This document shows positions 53,153 to 60,032 of a DNA stretch of 64,000 bases, piece by piece (position 1 is the stretch's first letter; each line of letters opens with the position of its first letter). The notes beneath the pieces were generated by a model that saw only the letters and a list, made by a program, of their open reading frames with translations, had not been told where the DNA came from and searched no databases. A program made the position numbers and the translations under genes. The stretch spans positions 1-64,000 of the forward strand of contig NZ_VIRS01000031.1 of assembly GCF_006912135.1 (NCBI RefSeq), written 5' to 3'. This DNA is from Cryptosporangium phraense (lineage in GTDB: Bacteria; Actinomycetota; Actinomycetes; Mycobacteriales; Cryptosporangiaceae).

Positions 53153-54148
53153 ATGGCGCTGTTCGAACGTCGCTCACGTGACCCGCGTGACAGCATCGCC
53201 GCGTTCTGGACCTGGTGGGCCCGCACCCGCGATCAGGTGGGCGCCGGCCTCGACCGGGACGACCTCGGCAAGCTGCACCGCGACCTCACCGGACGTGTGC
53301 GCGCCATCCACCCCGAGCTCGCCTGGGAGCTGACGTCCGGCCGGTCGGCCAAGCACGCGCTGGTGGTCAGCCCGGAGGGGTCGCCCGCGCTGCGTCCGGT
53401 GACCGAGCGGTGGCTGCGCGCCGGCCCCGGGCCGGACGCCGACTGGGAGTACTACGCCTCCCGTCAGCCCGACCCGACCGCCTACACCGGCTCGGTGCAG
53501 CTCGGCGGCCGTCCCTTTCAGCCGGGCTCGGCCCGGTTCGGGTACGAGATCGACCTCGACCGCGCCCGGGTGCACGTCGCGGTCTGGCACCCCGACTTTC
53601 CCCGCTTGGACGAGGCGGTCCGGCTGCAGGCGTCGTTCCTGCTGCTCGACTGGGCCCTGGGCGAGGACGACGTCGAGCGCTGGCTGGGCGAGGTCAAGGT
53701 CACCGGAGAAGACCAGCCGAACGACGTCGAGGAGCTGCGGGCCGCGGTCGCCGAGCTGGCCACGCATTACAAGTTCGGCGAATGGGTGACGGTCGACGGG
53801 TTCGACGACCGGGACCGGCCGGTCACCGTGCGGGTCCGGGTGCCGTTCGCCCGCCTCGACTACCCGCTCTACGACCTGCATGGCCGGGTCCGGATGCCGT
53901 TCGAACCCGGTTCGGCCGAGGAAGCGGCGCTGGACGGCGTCCAGAACGGGTTGCTGGGGCGGCTCGGGGACTCCGCGGTGCTGGTCGCCGTCGTCACGAT
54001 GGCCGGCGTCCGCACGTTGCACCTGTACGCGGACAGCAACGGCGTGGTGCCGGACCAGGTCGCGACCTGGGCCGGTCAGCAGACCATCCAGGTGACCCAG
54101 GAGTGGCGTCCGGACCCCGGCTGGGAAGCCGTGCGCGGTTTGTATTGA
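53153..54148 (+). CDS. Hypothetical protein, C-terminal DUF695-like
   Basis: A 331-residue soluble protein. An N-terminal alpha-beta half (DSIAAFWTWWARTRDQVGAG..., SAKHALVVSPEG) precedes a C-terminal region (SAVLVAVVTMAGVRTLHLYA, then TQEWRPDPGWEAVRGLY) that resembles DUF695 (the ending Trp-Glu pattern is typical). No catalytic site evident. It starts with ATG after a 190-base gap from the divergent lipoprotein. Not assigned to a pathway. Confidence 0.75.
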   Translation: MALFERRSRDPRDSIAAFWTWWARTRDQVGAGLDRDDLGKLHRDLTGRVRAIHPELAWELTSGRSAKHALVVSPEGSPALRPVTERWLRAGPGPDADWEYYASRQPDPTAYTGSVQLGGRPFQPGSARFGYEIDLDRARVHVAVWHPDFPRLDEAVRLQASFLLLDWALGEDDVERWLGEVKVTGEDQPNDVEELRAAVAELATHYKFGEWVTVDGFDDRDRPVTVRVRVPFARLDYPLYDLHGRVRMPFEPGSAEEAALDGVQNGLLGRLGDSAVLVAVVTMAGVRTLHLYADSNGVVPDQVATWAGQQTIQVTQEWRPDPGWEAVRGLY

Positions 54149-54256
54149 TGTCGGGAAATTGACGGCCTGTTCTTCACAGATGTCTCTTAAGGAATCAGCG
54201 CTGTTACGGCAGGGTAGGGGACCTCAACTTCTCTGTACGGCACTGAAAGGACCCGC

Positions 54257-54805
54257 ATGACATACAACCCGCCCCCGCCGGGTGCGGCCGGCCCGCCCCC
54301 GCCACTCCCCGGGCAGGCCCCCCGCGGACCTCGACCGGCGACCGTCACGATGGCCGCCTACGTCCTGGTCGGCGAGGCGGTGTTACTGCTGCTCGGGGCG
54401 GTGGTCTCGCTGCTCGCGCAGGACACCATCAAAGAGGCGACCGACAAGTACCTGGACGACCAGAACCTGACCAGCTCGAGCACCAACGGCACCGCGAGCC
54501 AGGTCTTCGGGATCGTGTTCGGGCTGATCTTCGCGGCCGCGTTCATCGGTCTGGCGCTCGGCGTGCTGCGCGGGGCCAACGTCGCCCGGATCATCGCCTG
54601 GGTCGTGTCCGGCCTCGCGCTGTGCTGCGTCGGCGTGTCGACCGCGTTCTCGCTCGCGGTCATCTCGAAGTACCTGCCCGGCGGGTACCTCGCGTACAGC
54701 TACCTCGTGACGTTCCTCGAACTGGCGGGCTTCGTCGCGATCATCGTTCTGCTGGCGCTCCCGGCGTCGAACGCGTACTTCCGTAAGCCGGCCGCCGGCT
54801 ACTGA
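54257..54805 (+). CDS. Membrane protein, Pro-rich N-terminus
   Basis: A 182-residue protein. After a Pro/Gly-rich cytoplasmic tail (MTYNPPPPGAAGPPPPLPGQ) come four hydrophobic segments at about 32-55, 85-107, 112-135 and 148-172. The tail-plus-membrane layout is frequent in actinobacteria (DUF4064-like and similar). The first loop (TIKEATDKYLDDQNLTSSST) is hydrophilic. ATG with AAAGGA upstream. A hairpin terminator follows 11 bases after the stop. Function unknown. Confidence 0.78.
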   Translation: MTYNPPPPGAAGPPPPLPGQAPRGPRPATVTMAAYVLVGEAVLLLLGAVVSLLAQDTIKEATDKYLDDQNLTSSSTNGTASQVFGIVFGLIFAAAFIGLALGVLRGANVARIIAWVVSGLALCCVGVSTAFSLAVISKYLPGGYLAYSYLVTFLELAGFVAIIVLLALPASNAYFRKPAAGY

Positions 54806-54816
54806 GGTTCGTCCGC

Positions 54817-54845
54817 GGGGTCGGCAGGAAGTTCCTGCCGGCCCC
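54817..54845 (+). terminator. Terminator after the membrane-protein gene
   Basis: GGGG-T-CGGCAGGAA and TTCCTGCCG-G-CCCC form a stem of about 14 pairs with a tight loop. It stands 11 bases after the stop and before the SDR ribosome site. Confidence 0.7.
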
Positions 54846-54863
54846 GTTCCCATGAGGGGGGTC

Positions 54864-55643
54864 ATGACTACTGCACTGGTCACCGGGGCCACCGCCGGGC
54901 TGGGCGCGGCCTTCGCCCGCGCGCTCGCCGCCGAGCGGCGCGATCTCGTGCTCGTGGCTCGCGACGCCGAGCGGCTGTCCGCCACCGCGTCCGACCTGCG
55001 CGACCGCTTCTCGGTCGACGTCGAGGTCCTGCCGGCCGATCTGGCTTCGGTCGACGGGTGTGAGCTCGTCGAAAAGCGTTTGGCGGACGCCTCGCGGCCG
55101 GTCGAGCTGCTGGTGAACAACGCGGGCATCGGCCTGCGCGACGCGTTCCTGGAGAACCCGATCGAGGACGAGGAGCGGATGCTCGCGCTCAACGTCCGGG
55201 CAGTCATGCGGCTCACGCACGCGGCGGTGCCGGGCATGGTGACGCGGGGGCACGGCGACGTGCTGAACGTCGCCTCGGTGGCCGGGTTCGGCGTGACCGC
55301 GCCGGGCTCGACGTACTCGGCCACCAAGGCCTGGGTGATCACGTTCAGCGAGTCCGTGCACTTGACGCTGCGGCAGCACGGTGTGCGGGTGAGCGCGGTG
55401 TGCCCGGGGTTCGTGCGGACGGAGTTCCACTCGCGGGCGGCGATCCCGACCGAGAACATCCCCGACGTGCTGTGGCTGGACGCCGACGACGTCGTGCGAG
55501 ATGCGCTCGCCGATCTGCGCCGGGGACGACCGACCAGCGTGTCGAGCGTCCGCTACAAGGTCTTGGGCGGGATCGTGCGCTACGCGCCTCGGCCCGTCTT
55601 CCTCAGGCTGATCGGACGGGCTGCCCGGACCGTCGGAAGGTAA
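54864..55643 (+). CDS. Short-chain dehydrogenase/reductase
   Basis: A 259-residue SDR with the cofactor loop TALVTGATAGLGAAFARALA, LLVNNAGIGLRDAF (NNAG), the Ser of LNVASVAGFG and YSATK in the active site. AVCPGFVRTEFHSRA follows. The ATG at 54864 has GAGGGGG before it; an ATG four codons earlier is not needed. The C-terminus RPVFLRLIGRAARTVGR is basic and hydrophobic, perhaps membrane-associated. Such SDRs often act on acyl or steroid-like compounds. Substrate unknown. Confidence 0.88.
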   Translation: MTTALVTGATAGLGAAFARALAAERRDLVLVARDAERLSATASDLRDRFSVDVEVLPADLASVDGCELVEKRLADASRPVELLVNNAGIGLRDAFLENPIEDEERMLALNVRAVMRLTHAAVPGMVTRGHGDVLNVASVAGFGVTAPGSTYSATKAWVITFSESVHLTLRQHGVRVSAVCPGFVRTEFHSRAAIPTENIPDVLWLDADDVVRDALADLRRGRPTSVSSVRYKVLGGIVRYAPRPVFLRLIGRAARTVGR

Positions 55644-55683
55644 TTGCGTTGCCCGCGTAGCGGGACTGGCCGACCGTGGCGGG

Positions 55684-56676
55684 ATGCTGACGGTGGACGC
55701 GGTCGACGTGACGGACGAGGCGGCTTTTCGGCAGTGGTTCTCGGTGCGGGTCCGGGCGCATCTCGCGGACGCTCCGTCGTTGCCGGCCACTTCGTTCGAG
55801 GAGGCCCGGAGCGATCTGCCGCGGCCCGGCGATCCGTACGACCGGTGGCATCACCTGATCGCGCTCGACGGCTCCGAACCGGTGGGGTCGGCGCGGGCCG
55901 AGCTGACGTGCGACAACCCGGACCTCGCGTACCTGACCGTGGTGGTCCGGCCCGACGCGCGTCGGCGCGGGGTCGGATCGGCGCTGCTGGGCGCGCTCGA
56001 AGACTGGTCGGCGGAGGCCGGGTGCACGGCGCTGATCGGCGACACGATGCGGCCGGCGGGGTCGGCCGTCCCGGGCGACGCGTTCGCGGCTGAGCACGGC
56101 TACCGGGCCGGGGCGGTCTCGGTGTTCCGGCTGCTCGACGTGCCCGAGGCGTTGACGCGGCTCGACGCGCTGGACCCCGGGGTGCCGTCCGGGTACCGGG
56201 TGGTGACCTGGGCCGAGCGGTGCCCGTCGGAGCTCCTGGAGTTCCGGGCCGCGCTGAACGAGGAGATCGCGGCCGACGACCCGGCGACCCGGCAGGCCGT
56301 CGAGGCCTGGGACGGGGCGCGCGTCCGGGCCTACGAGGACCGGATGATCGCGGCCGGGCGGTCCCGGCTCTGTGCCGGGGTTGTGGAGACGGCCAGCGGG
56401 GAGCTGGTCGCGGTCACCTGGTTCGTGCGGCCGCCCGGCGAGCGGGAGCACGTCAAGCAGCTGGGGACCGTGGTGGCGCGGAAGCACCGCGGGCACCGGC
56501 TGGGCCTGCTGGTGAAAGTCGCGAACCTGCGGCAGCTCGGGTCGGCGTGGCCGGGTACGCGGGTCGTGTCGTCGTGGAACGGGGACCTGAACGCGGCGAT
56601 GATCGCGATCAATTCGGCGCTGGGCTACCGGGTCGCCGGGGAGGGGACCGACTGGGAGAAGAGTTTTCGCTCGTAG
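55684..56676 (+). CDS. Tandem GNAT-family acetyltransferase
   Basis: A 330-residue protein with two GNAT folds. The first (about 1-155) has the acetyl-CoA loop in VVVRPDARRRGVGSALLGAL (RRxGxGxA). The second (about 165-325) has TVVARKHRGHRLGLLVKVAN (RGxxLG-type loop) and ends NSALGYRVAGEGTDWEK. Both loops look competent, but the second is weaker. Double-GNAT proteins of this size include mycothiol synthase, yet the conserved parts do not convince me of that assignment. Substrate unknown. Confidence 0.87.
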   Translation: MLTVDAVDVTDEAAFRQWFSVRVRAHLADAPSLPATSFEEARSDLPRPGDPYDRWHHLIALDGSEPVGSARAELTCDNPDLAYLTVVVRPDARRRGVGSALLGALEDWSAEAGCTALIGDTMRPAGSAVPGDAFAAEHGYRAGAVSVFRLLDVPEALTRLDALDPGVPSGYRVVTWAERCPSELLEFRAALNEEIAADDPATRQAVEAWDGARVRAYEDRMIAAGRSRLCAGVVETASGELVAVTWFVRPPGEREHVKQLGTVVARKHRGHRLGLLVKVANLRQLGSAWPGTRVVSSWNGDLNAAMIAINSALGYRVAGEGTDWEKSFRS

Positions 56677-56720
56677 GGGAAGCGGTCGGCTCCGGTCGTT
56701 CCGGCTACCAGGGTGGAGGC

Positions 56721-57716
56721 ATGCGATTACTCGTGCTCGGTGGGACGAAGCTGTTGGGCAGTGCGGTGGTGCGGACCGCCCTCGATGCCGGTTGGGACGT
56801 CACGACGCTGACCCGGGGGCGGACCGGGGCGCCGCCGCCCGAGGTGGACGCGCGGAGCGGTGACCGGAACACGTCGGCCGGCCTGGCCGCGTTGGGCGAC
56901 GACACGTGGGACGTGTGCGTCGACACGTCGGGGTACGTGCCGCGGTTCGTGGCGCTGGGCGCCGAGGCGCTGGCCGGGCGGGTCGGGCGGTACGTGTTCG
57001 TGTCGACGGTGAACGTGTACCCGGACTGGCCGGACGAGCCGCTGACGTCGTCGTCGCGGGTGCACGACTGCCCGGTCGACGCCGGGCCGGACGACGGCGA
57101 CTACGGGTACCTGAAGTCCGGGTGCGAGCGGGTGATCCTCGACGCGTTTCCGGGGGCCGCGACGATCAACCGGTCCGGGCTGATCTTCGGGCCGCAGGAC
57201 AACATCGCCCGGGTGTCGTGGTGGGTGCAGCGCGTCGCACGCGGGGGCGACGTGCTGGCGCCGGGGCGTCCGGATCAGCCGTTGGCGCTGATCGACTCGC
57301 GGGACATGGCGGCCTGGATGCTGTCGGCCCCGCCGGGGGTGTTCGTGGTGAACTCCCGGGCCGGCACGCAGACGTTCGGGTCGCTGCTGGAGACGGCCCG
57401 GGAGGTGACCGGGTCGGACGCCCGGTTCACCTGGGTGCCCGACCAGGTGCTGCTGGACGCCTCGGTGGAGTCGTGGACGGAGATGCCGCTGTGGATGCCG
57501 GCGCCGTTGTCCGGGCACGCCTGGGACATGCCGGTGGACGGTGCTTACGACACCGGGCTGACGATCCGTCCACTGGCGTCGTCGTTGGCCGACGTCTGGG
57601 AGTGGGTGCGTGAGCACGGGCTGCCCGCGCCGGAGGCGGGGGAGCGTCCGAGTGAGCAGGAGCAGCGGCTGACGGCGGAGCGGGAGCAGGAGATCCTGGC
57701 TACGGTCGCGGGCTGA
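56721..57716 (+). CDS. NAD-dependent epimerase/reductase-like protein
   Basis: A 331-residue extended-SDR Rossmann protein. The NAD loop is LLVLGGTKLLGSAVVRTALD; FVSTVNVYPDW is the strand after the usual active-site Ser, and YGYLKSGCE supplies the YxxxK pair. GLIFGPQDNIARVSWWVQRV continues the family pattern. It resembles actinobacterial epimerase/reductase-like proteins without a fixed reaction. ATG with ribosome site GGTGGAGG. The open frame begins in another gene upstream, so the early start codons are not used. It lies 44 bases after the GNAT gene. Confidence 0.87.
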   Translation: MRLLVLGGTKLLGSAVVRTALDAGWDVTTLTRGRTGAPPPEVDARSGDRNTSAGLAALGDDTWDVCVDTSGYVPRFVALGAEALAGRVGRYVFVSTVNVYPDWPDEPLTSSSRVHDCPVDAGPDDGDYGYLKSGCERVILDAFPGAATINRSGLIFGPQDNIARVSWWVQRVARGGDVLAPGRPDQPLALIDSRDMAAWMLSAPPGVFVVNSRAGTQTFGSLLETAREVTGSDARFTWVPDQVLLDASVESWTEMPLWMPAPLSGHAWDMPVDGAYDTGLTIRPLASSLADVWEWVREHGLPAPEAGERPSEQEQRLTAEREQEILATVAG

Positions 57717-57775
57717 CGCACGGTGGGCGCGGGTGGGCGCCGTCGGCGGGCTGACGCGGGTGGGGGCGGTCGGCC

Positions 57776-57781
57776 TAGGCT
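57776..57781 (+). promoter_or_regulatory. -10 element of pyrE
   Basis: TAGGCT, exactly seven bases before the GTG of pyrE; leaderless type, same hexamer as dcd. Confidence 0.55.
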
Positions 57782-57788
57782 GAGTGGT

Positions 57789-58322
57789 GTGGCCGATCGA
57801 GACGAACTCCTGCAGTTGATCCGTGACCTCGCAGTGGTGCACGGCAAGGTGATCCTGAGCAGCGGCCGGGAGGCCGACTACTACGTGGACCTGCGCCGGG
57901 TGACGCTGCACCACGCGGCGGCCCCGCTGATCGGCGGTGTTCTGCTCGACGCGACGGCCGACTGGTCCTACGACGCGGTCGGTGGCTTGACGCTGGGGGC
58001 CGACCCCGTGGCGACCGCGATGCTGCACGCGGCGGCGGCGCGCGGCCGCAAACTCGACGCGTTCGTCGTCCGCAAGGAGGGGAAGGCGCACGGGTTGCAG
58101 CGCCGGATCGAGGGTCCGGACGTGGCCGGTCGACGTGTCCTCGCGGTCGAGGACACGTCGACGACGGGCGGGAGCGTGCTGGCCGCGGTCGACGCGCTCC
58201 GCGAGGCGGGGGCCGACGTCGTGGGCGTGGCGGTCGTCGTGGATCGCGGGGCCGGGCCGGCGGTCGAGGCCGCCGGCCTGTCGTATCGGGCGGCTTACTC
58301 GCCTGCCGAGCTGGGGCTCTAG
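57789..58322 (+). CDS. pyrE: Orotate phosphoribosyltransferase
   Basis: A 177-residue enzyme that joins orotate to PRPP in UMP synthesis. The N-terminus has KVILSSGREADYYVDLRRVT, typical of actinobacterial PyrE; LTLGADPVATAM and FVVRKEGKAHG carry the flexible-loop Lys; RRVLAVEDTSTTGGSVLAAV is the PRPP-binding motif. The start is a GTG without ribosome site and with TAGGCT seven bases upstream, indicating a leaderless mRNA. It stands apart from the other pyr genes, as in mycobacteria. Confidence 0.95.
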   Translation: MADRDELLQLIRDLAVVHGKVILSSGREADYYVDLRRVTLHHAAAPLIGGVLLDATADWSYDAVGGLTLGADPVATAMLHAAAARGRKLDAFVVRKEGKAHGLQRRIEGPDVAGRRVLAVEDTSTTGGSVLAAVDALREAGADVVGVAVVVDRGAGPAVEAAGLSYRAAYSPAELGL

Positions 58323-58325
58323 CGG

Positions 58326-59888
58326 TCAGTTCGGCTGCGGGGCCTGGGTGCGGACGTCGTTGAGCGACTTCTGCATTTCTTCCTTGTACTTGTCCGGCGA
58401 TTGGAACCAGACGCCGACCTGGTAGGTCAGCGCGCCGCCGGGCTTGTCGGCGAAGAAGTGGCTGAAGTCGACCGCGTAGAACCCGTCCTTGTTCTTGGGG
58501 ATCTCGACGTAGGTCGTGGTCGCGTCGGCCTTCTTGAGGTTCGGCTCTTCGTCGTCGTCGAACCAGGCCTCGTTCATCGTCTGCTGCTCGGTCGCGGTGC
58601 AGCCGGTCGGGCAGCGCCGGAGCATGATGTTGAACTTCTGCTGGTGCTTCTCGCCGTCGGTCTTGACGCAGCCCCAGGCCTGGGCGTCGGGGAGCGCGTC
58701 GATGCTGCCGCGGAGGCAGCTCCAGCCCTCGGGCAGACGGAACGCGAACGGCCAGCCGGCCAGGTCCATCAGCTGGATCTTGTCCTCGTTCTGCCAGGTC
58801 GGCCCGACGACGCTGACGGTCCGGACGTCGCTGCGGATCGTCGGCGTGGTGCTCGGGAGGGGCGAGCGGGATGGGGTCGGGCTCGGGGCCGCGGTCTGGG
58901 CCGGGAGCCGGCTCTCGGCCGGAGCCGACGGCTTCGGGGCGGCGGTGTTCGGCTTGTCGTCGTTGCCGCTGTTGATGAAGACGACGGCGAAGCCGGCGGC
59001 GACGATGACCAGCGCGGTGACGGCCGTGATGAGGCCGATGATGAGGATGCCGCTGCGGCTTTTCTCGGGTGCGCCGACCGCGGCGGGGGCGGCGTGGGCG
59101 GCGGGGGCGTAGCCGCCGGCCGGGCTGCTCGGGACCTGGGGGTCGTAGTGCGGGGTGGCGTTGGCGAATTGGGGTTGGGCGTACGGGGGTGCGGAGTTCT
59201 GGGCGGGAGGGCTCGACATCGGTGGGGCTGACATCGGTGGGGCTGACATCGGCGGGGAGAACTGTTCGGCGGGCGGGGGGCCGGGTTGAGTGGGTACCGG
59301 GGCTGGGGGGCCCGGGTATGGGGGTTGGCCGGGGTACTGGATGTGGCCCGGGTAGGGCGCTTCGGGCTGTTGGGCGGGGTATTGCTGCTGGTACGGGCCC
59401 GGGGGTGCCCAAGGGGAGGGCTGGGGCTGGGGAGGCGCGGCGGGGGGCGGGGCGGCGGGGGGCGGGGCGGCCTGGGGAGGTGCGGGCTGCGGCGGGGCAG
59501 GGGTTCCGGCGGCGAAGAGGGCGGAACCCACCATGGCGGTCGGGTCGACACCCGGCGGCACCGCCTGCGGGATCACGTTCATGATCCGCTCGACGCCCCG
59601 GCGTCCCGGCTCGAACCGGCTGGCCACCCACGGCCGCGGCCCCTGCATCTCGCCCGCGTGCGCGGCGACGAACTGCGGATCGGCCGGGTTGACCGACGAG
59701 CGGTCCCGGTTGACGAGGTCCGCGAACGCGCTGCGCCAGGCGGTGTCGGCGCCAGCCTCGGGTGTCAGCGCGACCATGACGACCGGACGTCCGCTCTGGT
59801 CGAGGCCACTGAACAGGTCGGCCACCGCAGCGTGATGCACCAGTCTGACTTGGGTGAACGCGCCTAACTCGTCGCCGGGTTGGGTCAT
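58326..59888 (-). CDS. One-pass membrane protein: kinase-N-lobe-like domain, Pro-rich linker, four-Cys outer domain
   Basis: A 520-residue protein paralogous to its upstream neighbour. Residues 1-110 (FTQVRLVHHAAVADLFSGLD, then RPVVMVALTPEAG and RPWVASRFEPGRRGVERIMN) resemble the start of a bacterial Ser/Thr kinase N-lobe, but HRD and DFG motifs are absent. A Pro/Ala/Gln-rich linker (about 125-275) leads to one helix (GILIIGLITAVTALVIVAAG) and a Ser/Thr/Pro stalk. The outer domain (about 370-510) has four Cys (WSCL, WGCV and RRCPTGC) at positions matching the paralogue. I infer a non-catalytic regulator; function is unknown. Confidence 0.78.
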   Translation of the reverse strand: MTQPGDELGAFTQVRLVHHAAVADLFSGLDQSGRPVVMVALTPEAGADTAWRSAFADLVNRDRSSVNPADPQFVAAHAGEMQGPRPWVASRFEPGRRGVERIMNVIPQAVPPGVDPTAMVGSALFAAGTPAPPQPAPPQAAPPPAAPPPAAPPQPQPSPWAPPGPYQQQYPAQQPEAPYPGHIQYPGQPPYPGPPAPVPTQPGPPPAEQFSPPMSAPPMSAPPMSSPPAQNSAPPYAQPQFANATPHYDPQVPSSPAGGYAPAAHAAPAAVGAPEKSRSGILIIGLITAVTALVIVAAGFAVVFINSGNDDKPNTAAPKPSAPAESRLPAQTAAPSPTPSRSPLPSTTPTIRSDVRTVSVVGPTWQNEDKIQLMDLAGWPFAFRLPEGWSCLRGSIDALPDAQAWGCVKTDGEKHQQKFNIMLRRCPTGCTATEQQTMNEAWFDDDEEPNLKKADATTTYVEIPKNKDGFYAVDFSHFFADKPGGALTYQVGVWFQSPDKYKEEMQKSLNDVRTQAPQPN

Positions 59889-60032
59889 CGGGTTCTCGCT
59901 CCACTCGCCTCGGGGCGTGGCCCGTACCCAGGTCCGGCGTTCGGCCCGGAGACACGGGTCAACCCGGCCGAGGCTACACGCACGTCGCTCCCCAGGCGTC
60001 CGCCGAGTCCCGCCGGTAACAGCGTGGAGTGG

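Noticed and set aside
55684-56676. Mycothiol synthase (mshD)
   Set aside because: It has the right length and two GNAT domains, but I could not recognise MshD-specific blocks, so only tandem GNAT is reported.
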